Shown: piece after piece, positions 17,435 to 26,116 of the stretch
Layout of the letters: each line of letters begins with the position of its first letter
How positions within the stretch are numbered: the first letter of the stretch is position 1
Assembly (NCBI RefSeq): GCF_016863655.1
Contig: NZ_BOPH01000021.1
Coordinates: 1-64,000, forward strand
From: Virgisporangium ochraceum
GTDB lineage: Bacteria; Actinomycetota; Actinomycetes; Mycobacteriales; Micromonosporaceae
Direction of reading: 5' to 3'
Length of the DNA stretch: 64,000 nucleotides
The notes under the pieces: model-generated
What the model saw: the letters and a program-made list of their open reading frames with translations, nothing else
Database searches by the model: none
Told to the model about the DNA's origin: nothing
Program-made: the position numbers and the translations under genes

Positions 17435-18397
17435 TCAGCCCTTGACGGCGCCGAGGAGGACGCCGGAGACGAAGTACCGCTGGATGAACGGGTACAGGAC
17501 GAGGATCGGCAGTACGGTGAGGACGATCGTCACCGACTGGATGGTGGCGCCGGACTGCACGAGGTCGTCGGGGCTGCCGCCGAGCGCCTCGGCACCGGTG
17601 GCACCGGCGAGCAGGTTCCGCAGGTACACGGTCACCGGGAACATGTCGACCTGGTCCATGTACAGGAACGCGGTGAACCACGAGTTCCAGAACGACACCG
17701 CGTAGAACAGCACCATCGTGGCGACCACGGCCTTCGACAGCGGCAGCACGATGCGCCACAGCACGCCGTAGGTCGACAGGCCGTCGACGGCGGCGGCCTC
17801 CTCGAGCTCCAGCGGCAGGCTCTCGAAGAACGCCTTCATCACCAGCAGGTTGAACACGTTGATGGCGTTGGGCAGCACCACCGCCCAGATCGTGTTCGTC
17901 ATGTTCAGGCTGCTGATGAGCACGTAGTTGGGGATCAGGCCGCCGGAGAAGAACATCGTGAACACGGCGATGCCGACCAGGAACGTGCGGCCCTTGAGGT
18001 GCTTCTTCGACAGCACGTAGGCGTAGCACGTGGTGAGCACGATCGAGATGACGGTGGCGACGACCGTGTACACCACGGTGTTGCGGTAGTTGGTCCAGAA
18101 CATCGGGTCCGACATCACCAGCTTGTACGAGGTGAGGTTGAACCCGCGCGGCCACAGGCTCACCCGGCCGGCGATGATCTGGGCCTCGTCGCTGAGCGAG
18201 CGCGCGACGACGTTCACGAACGGGTACAGCGTCACGACGACGACAACGGTCAGGACGACCACGTTGAACACCTGGAACACCCGGTACCCGCGGCTGACCC
18301 GCTGACGGCTCTTCCGCGGCCGCAGCGGGCTCCGGACGGCGGTCGCGGCCTCCGGCGCGGGGTCGGGCGTGCGGTGACGGGCGGGGGTGGCTACCAC
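17435..18397 (-). CDS. ABC sugar permease, MalG/LplC type
   Basis: A 320-residue inner-membrane permease with six helices after a charged N-terminus of about 35 residues. The EAA loop is ELEEAAAVDGLSTYGVLWRIVLPLSKAVVATM (about residues 192-222), and the conserved tail is QRYFVSGVLLGAVKG. It pairs with the preceding permease. The start is GTG 18397, giving a 7-base overlap with the upstream stop. The ATPase partner is not in the window. Confidence 0.92.
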   Translation of the reverse strand: MVATPARHRTPDPAPEAATAVRSPLRPRKSRQRVSRGYRVFQVFNVVVLTVVVVVTLYPFVNVVARSLSDEAQIIAGRVSLWPRGFNLTSYKLVMSDPMFWTNYRNTVVYTVVATVISIVLTTCYAYVLSKKHLKGRTFLVGIAVFTMFFSGGLIPNYVLISSLNMTNTIWAVVLPNAINVFNLLVMKAFFESLPLELEEAAAVDGLSTYGVLWRIVLPLSKAVVATMVLFYAVSFWNSWFTAFLYMDQVDMFPVTVYLRNLLAGATGAEALGGSPDDLVQSGATIQSVTIVLTVLPILVLYPFIQRYFVSGVLLGAVKG

Positions 18398-19332
18398 AGG
18401 CTCGCTCCCACGGTGCGTCGGGAGATGGCGTTCGCGCTCAGGACGAGCGTCAGGCCGATGAGGGCCTCGAAGAGACCGATCGCCGCGGCGTAGCTGAAGT
18501 TGTTGGACTGGAAGCCCATCCGGTACAGGTACGTCGAGATGACGTCGGCGGTCGGGTACGTCAGCGGGTTGTACAGCAGCAGGATCTTCTCAAAGCCGAC
18601 CGCCATGAACGTGCCGATGTTGAGGATCAGCAGCGTCACCATCGTCGGCCGGATGCCCGGCAGCGTGATGTGCCAGGTCTGGCGCCAGCGGCTCGCGCCG
18701 TCGATGCGGGCCGCCTCGTAGAGGTTGTCGTCGATGGTGGTCAGCGCGGCGAGGTAGAGGATCGTGCCCCAGCCGACGGTCTGCCACACCTCTGACGACA
18801 CGTAGATGGTCCGGAACCACTCCGACTGCTGCAGGAACGGTGTCGGCTCGCCACCGACCGACCGCACGATCTGGTTGACCGTGCCGTCGATCGACGTCAG
18901 CTGGAACACCATCGCCGCCACGATGACGATCGACAGGAAGTGCGGCAGGTACGACACCGACTGCACGAACCGCTTCATGAACCGGTTGCGCACCTCGTTG
19001 AGCAGCAGGGCGAGCACGATCGGCAGCGGGAAGCAGAACAGCAGCGACAGCGCGCCGATGACGAGGGTGTTGGTGAACACGTCCCAGAACGTCGGGTCGC
19101 TGAGGAACATCTTCACGTACCGCAGCCCGACCCAGTACTCGCCGAGCACGCTCCCACCGGGCCGGAACCGGCGGAACGCGATGACGTTGCCGACCATCGG
19201 CGCGTACCGGAACACCGCGAAGAACAGCAGCGGCAGGATGGCCAGCGAGTAGAGCTGCCAGTCGCGGCGGATCGCCCGGCTCCACGACGATCGCCGTGGC
19301 TTGGCGACCTTGCGCGGGGCGATCGTGGTCAT
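18391..19332 (-). CDS. ABC sugar permease, MalF/LplB type
   Basis: A 313-residue permease with six membrane helices. The EAA loop is NLYEAARIDGASRWRQTWHITLPGIRPTM (about residues 202-230). Close to LplB/YteP types, which handle plant-polysaccharide oligomers. Its ATG overlaps the GH3 stop as ATGA, so the glycosidase and transporter are translated together. Confidence 0.92.
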   Translation of the reverse strand: MTTIAPRKVAKPRRSSWSRAIRRDWQLYSLAILPLLFFAVFRYAPMVGNVIAFRRFRPGGSVLGEYWVGLRYVKMFLSDPTFWDVFTNTLVIGALSLLFCFPLPIVLALLLNEVRNRFMKRFVQSVSYLPHFLSIVIVAAMVFQLTSIDGTVNQIVRSVGGEPTPFLQQSEWFRTIYVSSEVWQTVGWGTILYLAALTTIDDNLYEAARIDGASRWRQTWHITLPGIRPTMVTLLILNIGTFMAVGFEKILLLYNPLTYPTADVISTYLYRMGFQSNNFSYAAAIGLFEALIGLTLVLSANAISRRTVGASLW

Positions 19333-21659
19333 GACACGTCCTCCGCGGCCTCGATCCGCACCGGCACGGCCAGTCGGCGGTGATGACCGACCGGGCGCTC
19401 CGGCCCCACCAGCCGCAGCGGCAGCGTGGCGGCGACGTCACCGCTGGACCGGCCGAACCGCAGCTCCACGTCGCCGGGCTCGACCAGGCGGTGGCCGTCG
19501 ACGCCGGTGAACGAGGTCGCGTCGGCCGGAACGGTGAACACCACGCGGGCCCGCGCACCCGGCGCCAGCGGCACCCGGGCGTAGCCGACGAGCCGCACCA
19601 CCGGGCGGGTGGTCTGCGCGACCGGGTCGTGCAGGTACAGCTGCACCACCTCGGTGCCGGCCCGGCGGCCTGTGTTGCGCACGGTCACCGCCGCGGTCAC
19701 CTCGCCGTCGGTGGTCCAGATGCCGTCGGAGGAGGCGTCGGTCCACTCGAACGTCGTGTAGCCGAGGCCGTGGCCGAACGGGAAGGCGGGCGTGGGGTCC
19801 ACGGAGGACACGTCGCTGCGCCGGCCCAGCGGCGGCGACAGGTACGTCGTCGGCACCCCGCCGGCGTCGCGCGGGATGCTGACCGGCAGCCGCCCCGACG
19901 GGTCGACCGCGCCCGTGAGCACCTCGGCGATCGCCTGCCCGCCGCGCTGGCCCGGAAAGAACGCCTGCACCACGGCGGCGGCCCCGGCGACCTCGTCGCC
20001 CAGCGCGTACGGCCTGCCGGACAGCACGACCAGCACGGTCGGGGTGCCGGTGGCGAGCACCGCGCGGACGAGGTCGCGCTGCACGCCCGGCAGGGTGAGG
20101 TCGACGGCGTCGCAGCCCTCGCCGGAGGTGCCGCGCCCGAACATGCCGGCCCGGTCGCCGACCGCGAGCACGCACACGTCGCTGTCCCGGGCCGCCGCCA
20201 CGGCCGCCGCGATGCCGGACGTGTCGTCGCCGGCGACGGTGCAGCCGGGCTCGAACACGTCCGGCGCGAGCGACTCCCGCAGCGTCGGCAGGTCGAGCCC
20301 GATCTCGACGTCGGGGTGGTTGACGCCGACGTGGGTCGGGAAGGCGTAGCAGCCCAGGAACCCGAGCGGGTCGTCGGCGACCGGCCCGACGAGCGCGACC
20401 CGCCGGCCCGGCGCGAGCGGCAGCACACCGTCGTTGCGCAGCAGCACCACCGACTGCCGGGCCAGCCGCAGCGCGATGTCGCGGCCCGCTTCGTCGTCGA
20501 GGTCGAGGGCGTCGGGCGGCGCCGGGCGCCAGCCCTCGTCGAGCAGCCCCAGCTCGGCCTTCTGCGCGAGCACCCGGACGAGCGCGCGGTCGACCAGCGC
20601 CCCGTCGACGTCGCCGCGGCGCAGCGCGTCGACCAGCGGCGCGCCGAAGGTGTCCACGGTGGGCAGCTCGACGTCGATCCCGGCCCGCAGCGCGAGGCCG
20701 GCGGCCGCTGCCCCGTCGGCGGCCACGAAGTGGGTGCGCTCCAGGAACCGCACCGAGAAGTAGTCCGACACGACGATCCCGGTGAACCCCCACTCGTCGC
20801 GCAGGAGCCGCGTGAGCAGACCGGCGTCGGCGGCGACCGGCACGCCGTCGATCTCGGCGTAGGAGTTCATCACCGAGCGGGCGCCACCGATCCGCAGCGC
20901 CATCTCGAACGGCGGCAGGATCACGTCGGACAGCTCGCGGGGGCCCATCGGCACCGGCGCGTGGTTGCGGCCGCCCCGCGACGCCGAGTACCCGGCGAAG
21001 TGCTTGAGCGTCGCCACGATCCCGGCGTCCTCGAGCCCACGCACGTACGCGGAGCCGACGGTGCCGACCAGGTACGGGTCCTCGCCGATGGTCTCCTCGG
21101 TGCGGCCCCACCGGTAGTCGCGGGTGACGTCGAGCACCGGCGCCAGCCCCTGGTGCACGCCGGCCGCGCGCATCGACCGTCCAATGTGGCCGGACATCTC
21201 GGCGACCAGGTCGGGGTCGAACGAGGCGCCCCAGGCCAGCGGCGTCGGGAACACGGTGGCGCGCCAGGCGGCGAAGCCGGTCAGGCACTCCTCGTGGACC
21301 TGCGCCGGAATCCCGAACCGGTTGGCGGCCACGATCTCGGCCTGCGCCGCGGCCAGCGACCGGGCGCCGCGCACGGGGTCGACGGGCGCGGTGCCGAACG
21401 GGCGGGTCAGCTGGCCGAGGCCGTGCCGGATCACCTCCGACCACGGCGGCATGTCACGCGTCATCTCGTCCTGGCGCGGGGCGACCCCCGCGCCCGACCC
21501 GTCGGCACCGACCCACACCCCGTAGAGCTGGGCCACCTTCTCCTCGACGGTCATCAGCGCGACGAGCGCCCTGGCCCGTTCGACCGGTGACAGCGTCGGG
21601 TCCCGCCAGGCCGGCTGCGCCGGTGGCGGGCTCTCGTCGACAGGAGTCTGAATGCTCAT
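19329..21659 (-). CDS. GH3 beta-glucosidase/beta-xylosidase
   Basis: A 776-residue intracellular GH3 enzyme: N-terminal TIM barrel with KHFAGY and nucleophile Asp299 in GIVVSDYF, a second alpha/beta sandwich domain, and a C-terminal fibronectin-III-like domain (FPFGHGLGYTTFEW...VTVRNTGRRAGTEVVQLYL). No signal peptide. In a locus with GH67 and acetylxylan esterase, beta-xylosidase activity on imported xylo-oligosaccharides is likely, although GH3 members also cleave glucosides. It is the first gene of the operon. ATG 21659 follows AAAGGACGGC. Confidence 0.9.
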   Translation of the reverse strand: MSIQTPVDESPPPAQPAWRDPTLSPVERARALVALMTVEEKVAQLYGVWVGADGSGAGVAPRQDEMTRDMPPWSEVIRHGLGQLTRPFGTAPVDPVRGARSLAAAQAEIVAANRFGIPAQVHEECLTGFAAWRATVFPTPLAWGASFDPDLVAEMSGHIGRSMRAAGVHQGLAPVLDVTRDYRWGRTEETIGEDPYLVGTVGSAYVRGLEDAGIVATLKHFAGYSASRGGRNHAPVPMGPRELSDVILPPFEMALRIGGARSVMNSYAEIDGVPVAADAGLLTRLLRDEWGFTGIVVSDYFSVRFLERTHFVAADGAAAAGLALRAGIDVELPTVDTFGAPLVDALRRGDVDGALVDRALVRVLAQKAELGLLDEGWRPAPPDALDLDDEAGRDIALRLARQSVVLLRNDGVLPLAPGRRVALVGPVADDPLGFLGCYAFPTHVGVNHPDVEIGLDLPTLRESLAPDVFEPGCTVAGDDTSGIAAAVAAARDSDVCVLAVGDRAGMFGRGTSGEGCDAVDLTLPGVQRDLVRAVLATGTPTVLVVLSGRPYALGDEVAGAAAVVQAFFPGQRGGQAIAEVLTGAVDPSGRLPVSIPRDAGGVPTTYLSPPLGRRSDVSSVDPTPAFPFGHGLGYTTFEWTDASSDGIWTTDGEVTAAVTVRNTGRRAGTEVVQLYLHDPVAQTTRPVVRLVGYARVPLAPGARARVVFTVPADATSFTGVDGHRLVEPGDVELRFGRSSGDVAATLPLRLVGPERPVGHHRRLAVPVRIEAAEDVS

Positions 21660-21748
21660 GCCGTCCTTTCACACGCCGGAGCGCAGCCGGCATCGGCCGA
21701 CGACGATGCCGGCGGTGGATGTCCGAGGAGCGGTGAGGGCGAAGAGTG

Positions 21749-21763
21749 TCGAAAGTTTCGGAA
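21749..21763. promoter_or_regulatory. LacI-type operator O1 of the hemicellulose locus
   Basis: The perfect palindrome CGAAAGTTTCG lies at 21751-21761 within GTCGAAAGTTTCGGA, about 90 bases upstream of the GH3 start. It matches O2 and the site at 35901-35911. The LacI protein encoded next door is the probable ligand. Confidence 0.75.
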
Positions 21764-21888
21764 AATTGTTCGGTACTTCGACGCAACATAGGTCCGCGGC
21801 TATGTCATGTCAAGGCTGTACAGTGCCTGTCTGTCCCGTTTCCCGGGCGCGACGGGGATTCTGCTCACGCGCATCCGGTGCTAGCGTC

Positions 21889-21907
21889 TTGCCGAAACTT
21901 CCGGCAA
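21889..21907. promoter_or_regulatory. LacI-type operator O2 before lacI
   Basis: TTGCCGAAACTTCCGGCAA has TTGCCG/CGGCAA arms and a CGAAACTTCCGG core like O1. It ends 18 bases before the LacI start, a position suited to autoregulation. Confidence 0.7.
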
Positions 21908-21925
21908 TCGCGATACGAGGTTTCG

Positions 21926-22954
21926 ATGACACTGCCGCAGGAGGCCGAGCGGGCTCCGACGACGATCGCGACGATCGCCGGCGAGGTCGGCGTCTCCGTC
22001 ACCACGGTGTCGAAGGTGCTCAACGGCCGGGCCGACGTCGCGCCGGAGACCCGTGCCCGCGTCGAGGCGAGCCTGCGGCGGCACCAGTACCAGCGGCGCA
22101 CCCGGCGCCAACCCACCGGCACCGCCCAGGTCGACGTGGTCTTCCACGAGTACAACGCAGCCTGGACGATGGAGATCATCTGCGGGATCGACGCGGTCGC
22201 GGCGGCCGCCGACGTCCGCATTGGACTGTCGCATCTGGACGGTCGGCACCGGCCCACCCAACGCTGGCTCGACGGCGTGCTCGCCCGCCGCCCGACCGGC
22301 GTGCTGTTCGTGCTGTGCACGGTCACCGACGCGCAGCGGCATCAGCTGGAGCGGCAACGGATCCCGTTCGTGGTGGTCGACTCCGACAGCGCGACCTCGG
22401 CGTCGGTGCCCACCATCGGCGCGAACAACTGGAACGGCGGCCTGGCCGCGACGCGGCACCTGATCGAGCTCGGGCACCGGCGCATCGCGGTCATCTCCGG
22501 CCCGGCCGACGTCCTGTGCAGCCGGGCCCGGGTCGCCGGGTTCAGCTCGGCGCACGACGAGGCCGGCATCCGCGCCGACGCCGGCCTCGTGCGGTACGGC
22601 AACTTCCACGTCGGCGGCGGGTACGAGCACGCGATGGCGCTGCTGACCGGTCCCGACCGGCCGACGGCGGTCTTCGCCGGGTCCGACATGCAGGCGATGG
22701 GCGTGTACCGCGCGGCCAACCAGCTCGGCCTGAAGATCCCCCGCGACCTCTCGGTGATCGGGTACGACAACCTGCCCGTCGGCCAGTGGATCGGTCCGGC
22801 GCTCACCACCGTCAACCAGCCGCTGCGCGACATGGCCGGCACCGCCACGCGGATGCTGCTCGACCTCGCGCGCGGCGTCGAACCGGCGACGACCCGCATC
22901 GACTTCGTGACCGAACTCGTGGTGCGGGAGAGCACCGCGCCACCCGGAGGCTGA
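21926..22954 (+). CDS. LacI-family regulator of hemicellulose utilisation
   Basis: A 342-residue LacI/GalR repressor. The HTH is TTIATIAGEVGVSVTTVSKVLNGRADVAPETRARVEASLR (about residues 12-51). A periplasmic-binding-protein-like effector domain follows, with conserved GHRRIAVISG, TAVFAGSDMQAMGVYRAA and LSVIGYDN. The effector is probably a xylo-oligosaccharide or glucuronate derivative, inferred from context. ATG 21926 was chosen because upstream in-frame residues lack homology and cross operator O2. The CE7 esterase gene starts 2 bases after its stop, so the two form an operon divergent from GH3. Confidence 0.92.
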   Translation: MTLPQEAERAPTTIATIAGEVGVSVTTVSKVLNGRADVAPETRARVEASLRRHQYQRRTRRQPTGTAQVDVVFHEYNAAWTMEIICGIDAVAAAADVRIGLSHLDGRHRPTQRWLDGVLARRPTGVLFVLCTVTDAQRHQLERQRIPFVVVDSDSATSASVPTIGANNWNGGLAATRHLIELGHRRIAVISGPADVLCSRARVAGFSSAHDEAGIRADAGLVRYGNFHVGGGYEHAMALLTGPDRPTAVFAGSDMQAMGVYRAANQLGLKIPRDLSVIGYDNLPVGQWIGPALTTVNQPLRDMAGTATRMLLDLARGVEPATTRIDFVTELVVRESTAPPGG

Positions 22955-22956
22955 CG

Positions 22957-23916
22957 ATGGCGCTGTTCGACCTTCCGCTCCCGGAGCTGCGCCGGTACTC
23001 CCCCGAGGTGCCGGAGCCCGACGACTTCGACGCGTTCTGGAAGGCGAGCGTGCCCAGCGGCGAAGCGCTCGTCGAGGTGCGGCCGCACAGCACGTCACTG
23101 CGGCTGGTCGACACGTTCGACGTGACGTTCACCGGCTTCGGCGGCGCGCCCGTGAAGGCCTGGTACACCCGTCCCGCCGGCACCCGGGAGGCGCTGCCGG
23201 CGGTCGTCGAGTACCTGGGATACGGGCGCGGCCGCGGGCTGCCGCACGAGCGGCTCACGTGGGTCACGGCCGGCTACGCGCACCTGCTCATGGACAGCAG
23301 GGGCCAGGGGGACCAGTACGGCAGCGGCGGCGGCACGCCCGACCCGCACGGCGGCGCGCCCGGCGGTCCGGGACCGGTGACCCGCGGGATCCTGGCACCC
23401 GAGGACTACTACTACCGGCGGCTGATGTCCGACGCCGTGCGCGCGGTCGCCGCCGTACGCGAACTGTCCGGTGTGGACCCGACGCGCGTGGCCGTCTGCG
23501 GCAACAGCCAGGGCGGCGGGCTCGCGCTCGCCGTCGCGGGTCTGGTGCCCGACCTCGCCGCGGTGCTCGTCTCCGCGCCGTTCCTCTGCCATGTCCAGCG
23601 GGCCATCGACATCACCGACGCGGCGCCGTACGGCGAGATCGTCGCGTACCTGTCCGTACACCGCGACGCCGAGACCGCCGTCCGCCGCACACTGTCCTAT
23701 GTAGACGGCGTGAGCTTCGCCCGGCGCGCCACCGCACCGGGCCACTGGGGCGTCGGTCTGCGCGACACGGTGTGCCCGCCCAGCACGGTGTTCGCCGCGT
23801 ACAACCGGTACGGCCACGACGACCGCACCATCGAGGTCTACCCGTTCAACCACCACGAGGGCGGCGACGCCCACCACGTGGCCCGCCAGCTCGACTGGCT
23901 CGCCGCCAGGATCTGA
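22957..23916 (+). CDS. axe: Acetylxylan esterase, CE7 (cephalosporin C deacetylase family)
   Basis: A 319-residue intracellular CE7 esterase that removes acetyl groups from imported xylo-oligosaccharides. Family motifs are RGQGDQ, the nucleophile GNSQGGG (Ser184), Asp270 in LRDTVCPP, and His299/300 in FNHHEGG. Length is normal for CE7. Its coupling to the LacI gene (2-base spacing) and the xylan genes across the divergent promoter indicate the substrate. No signal peptide was found. Confidence 0.92.
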   Translation: MALFDLPLPELRRYSPEVPEPDDFDAFWKASVPSGEALVEVRPHSTSLRLVDTFDVTFTGFGGAPVKAWYTRPAGTREALPAVVEYLGYGRGRGLPHERLTWVTAGYAHLLMDSRGQGDQYGSGGGTPDPHGGAPGGPGPVTRGILAPEDYYYRRLMSDAVRAVAAVRELSGVDPTRVAVCGNSQGGGLALAVAGLVPDLAAVLVSAPFLCHVQRAIDITDAAPYGEIVAYLSVHRDAETAVRRTLSYVDGVSFARRATAPGHWGVGLRDTVCPPSTVFAAYNRYGHDDRTIEVYPFNHHEGGDAHHVARQLDWLAARI

Positions 23917-23951
23917 CCCACCCCGCGAGGCCGGGTGGACACCGCGCGCCC

Positions 23952-23979
23952 AGGTACGTAAACTTTTTCTTACGTACCT
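23952..23979. promoter_or_regulatory. Candidate ArsR operator
   Basis: AGGTACGTAA at 23952-23961 is perfectly inverted as TTACGTACCT at 23970-23979 around ACTTTTTC. This AT-rich palindrome lies 17 bases upstream of the ArsR-like gene and probably overlaps its promoter. Confidence 0.8.
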
Positions 23980-23996
23980 CAAGAAAGGGTGTCAGG

Positions 23997-24308
23997 GTGC
24001 AGGGTGACGAGCTGGTCCGGCTGCTGACCGCGCTGGCCAGCCCGCAGCGGCTCCGGATCCTCGCCGCACTGGTCGAGGGCCGGAAGTACGTCACGGAGCT
24101 GGCCAGGCAGGTCGGCCTGAGCCGGCCGCTGGTGCACGCGCACCTCACCAAGCTGGCCGCGGCCGGCCTGGTCACCAGCGAGCTGGAGCTGGCCGAGGAG
24201 GGCCACGGAATCCGGTACGTCCAGGTCAGCCCGTTCGCGCTGCACCTGACCCCGGAGCTGATCGCCGAGGCGGTGGCGACGATGTCGGACAAGGAGAAGG
24301 ACAGATGA
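23997..24308 (+). CDS. ArsR-type winged-helix regulator
   Basis: A 103-residue winged-helix protein: LVRLLTALASPQRLRILAALVEGRKYVTELARQVGLSRPLVHAHLTKLAAAGLVTSELE, with a short C-terminal tail. No Cys-rich metal site is seen, so it is not a classic arsenic or zinc sensor. GTG 23997 follows AGAAAGGG; the open frame upstream crosses the operator palindrome. It heads an operon with a small membrane protein and a two-part ABC exporter, which it probably represses. Confidence 0.82.
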   Translation: MQGDELVRLLTALASPQRLRILAALVEGRKYVTELARQVGLSRPLVHAHLTKLAAAGLVTSELELAEEGHGIRYVQVSPFALHLTPELIAEAVATMSDKEKDR

Positions 24309-24586
24309 CCTGGCAGGAAGCGGTGATGGGAGCGTCCGGGATTGCGTTCGTCCTGGTCGTCACCGTCGCGATCATCATTCAGGGCGGGGCCACGTGGCGG
24401 GCGCGCATGGTGGTGGCCCGCGAGGAGGCGCACCGCCGGCTCGCCGAGGACGCGCTGGCCGCGCAGCGGCAGACCGCCGAGCGGCTCGACACGGTGCTCG
24501 CCGAGCTCGCCGTCGTCCGCGAGAAGACGGCCACGCTGGAGCGCACGCTCGCCGAGGTCGGTGAGCCGTGGCAGTCGGCGCGGTGA
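24305..24586 (+). CDS. Small single-pass membrane protein with coiled coil
   Basis: 93 residues: one hydrophobic helix (GASGIAFVLVVTVAIII, about residues 9-26), then a charged heptad-like stretch (REEAHRRLAEDALAAQRQTAERLDTVLAELAVVREKTATLERTL) predicting a cytoplasmic coiled coil. No family recognised. It overlaps the ArsR stop as ATGA and sits before the ABC genes, so it may anchor or signal for the exporter or its regulator. Confidence 0.75.
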   Translation: MTWQEAVMGASGIAFVLVVTVAIIIQGGATWRARMVVAREEAHRRLAEDALAAQRQTAERLDTVLAELAVVREKTATLERTLAEVGEPWQSAR

Positions 24587-25290
24587 TCGAGGTCGACGGG
24601 CTCACCAAGCGGTACGGCGACACGACCGCGGTCGACGACCTGACCTTCACCGTGCCCGGTGGCAGCATCGTGGGGCTGCTGGGCGCCAACGGGTCCGGCA
24701 AGACCACGACGATGCGCATGCTGCTCGGTCTCGCCGCGCCCACGACGGGCCGGGCCACGATCGGCGGCCGCGCCTACGCGGCGATCCCCGAGCCGGCGCG
24801 GGTGGTCGGCGCGGTGCTCGACGCCGCGCAGTTCCATCCGGGCCGCACCGGGCGCGACCATCTGCGGGCCTTCGCGACCGCGGCCGGGGTCGCGACCGAC
24901 CGGGCCGACGCGCTGCTCGCGCGGGTCGGGATCGCCGACGCGGGCAACCGGCGGGTGCGGGGGTACTCGCTCGGGATGCGGCAGCGGCTCGCCCTGGCGA
25001 CCGCGCTGCTGGGTGACCCGCGTGTGCTGGTCCTCGACGAACCCGCCAACGGCCTGGACCCGCACGGCATCCGCTGGCTCCGCGACTTCCTGCACGCCCA
25101 GCGCGACGAGGGTCGCACGGTGCTGCTGTCGAGCCATGTCCTCGCCGAGGTCGCCCGGGTGGTCGACCACGTGGTCGTCCTGTCCCGCGGCCGGCTGGTC
25201 GCGCAGGGCGACGTCGCCTCGATCATCGCGCTCACCGGTGCGGGCACCCTCGAAGACGCGTTCCTCAAGCTCACCGGAGACCCCTCATGA
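24568..25290 (+). CDS. ABC transporter ATP-binding protein (ABC-2 exporter)
   Basis: A 240-residue ATPase with Walker A GANGSGKTT, signature YSLGMRQRLALATAL, Walker B VLVLDEPANGLDP and the switch His in LLSSH. It is close to drug/bacteriocin-type exporters of the DrrA class. GTG 24568 has a GAGG ribosome site and overlaps the previous gene by 19 bases; GTG 24583, with a 4-base overlap, is an alternative start. It pairs with the ABC-2 permease that follows. Confidence 0.9.
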   Translation: MAVGAVIEVDGLTKRYGDTTAVDDLTFTVPGGSIVGLLGANGSGKTTTMRMLLGLAAPTTGRATIGGRAYAAIPEPARVVGAVLDAAQFHPGRTGRDHLRAFATAAGVATDRADALLARVGIADAGNRRVRGYSLGMRQRLALATALLGDPRVLVLDEPANGLDPHGIRWLRDFLHAQRDEGRTVLLSSHVLAEVARVVDHVVVLSRGRLVAQGDVASIIALTGAGTLEDAFLKLTGDPS

Positions 25291-26042
25291 CGCCGGTGCT
25301 CGCCGCGGAACTGGTCAAGCTGCGCACCGTCCGCGTCACCTACGCCCTGCCCGCGGTGGCCCTCACGCTCGGCGTCGCGCTCACGCTCGCGATCGTGCTG
25401 ACCGGCGAACCGGCCGAGCTGTCCAGCGAGGTCGGCGGCCGGCTCACGCTGTCGGGTGGCGGGAACATGGCCGGCATCATGGCCCTGCTGCTGGGGATCA
25501 TCACCTCGGGCGGCGACTACCGCCACGGCACGATCCTGCCGACGCTGTTCATCACGCCCGACCGGGGGCGCGTCGCCCTGGCCACCGTGCTCGCGAACGC
25601 GACGGTCGGCGGCCTCATGGGCGCCGTGGCGGTGGTGACCAGCGGCGCGGTCGGCCTGGCACTCATGGCCTCGCGCGACCTGACGGTCGGCCTCACCGGC
25701 GCCGAACTGGCCGGGATCGCCGCCGGCGGCGTCGCCTTCCCGGCGCTCTCGGCCGCGTTCGGCTCGGCGCTCGGGACGCTCGTACGCAGCCAGGTCGCGG
25801 GGCTGAGCATCGCCCTGATGGCGCTGTTCGTCGTCGAACCGGTGCTGACCGAGCTGGTCGACGGCTATCAGCGCTACTCGCTGACCGGCGTGCGGGTCGC
25901 CCTGGTCGGCGGCGGCGCCGAGGCGGCCGGCGCGGCCGACGGCGGCCTGCCACCCGCGTGGTTGGCGGCGCTGCTGTGGACCGGCTACACCGTCGCTCTG
26001 GTCACGGTGGCGATCACGGTCACCAGGCGGCGCGACGTCTGA
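25287..26042 (+). CDS. ABC-2 type permease
   Basis: A 251-residue permease with about six hydrophobic helices, ABC-2 topology (VTYALPAVALTLGVALTLAIVL at the start, GYTVALVTVAITV at the end). An exporter half with the preceding ATPase; ATGA overlap. The substrate is unknown: a toxic small molecule, lipid or peptide are all possible. Confidence 0.85.
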   Translation: MTPVLAAELVKLRTVRVTYALPAVALTLGVALTLAIVLTGEPAELSSEVGGRLTLSGGGNMAGIMALLLGIITSGGDYRHGTILPTLFITPDRGRVALATVLANATVGGLMGAVAVVTSGAVGLALMASRDLTVGLTGAELAGIAAGGVAFPALSAAFGSALGTLVRSQVAGLSIALMALFVVEPVLTELVDGYQRYSLTGVRVALVGGGAEAAGAADGGLPPAWLAALLWTGYTVALVTVAITVTRRRDV

Positions 26043-26116
26043 CCGGTGAGCGAAGCCGTCTAGGCGGAAACCCGCAAACCCGCTCGAAGCAGTCCGTAAT
26101 CTACCTATCGTGAGCC

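Noticed and set aside
15689..18493. A 934-codon plus-strand frame
   Set aside because: Complement of the binding-protein and permease genes, His/Arg/Val-rich; a GC-bias artefact.
19380..21590. A 736-codon plus-strand frame opposite GH3
   Set aside because: Shadow of the GH3 gene in high-GC DNA.
24305..26042. Toxin-antitoxin reading of the ArsR plus small membrane protein
   Set aside because: The small protein has a long coiled coil and is fused by overlap to ABC genes, which fits an exporter operon better.
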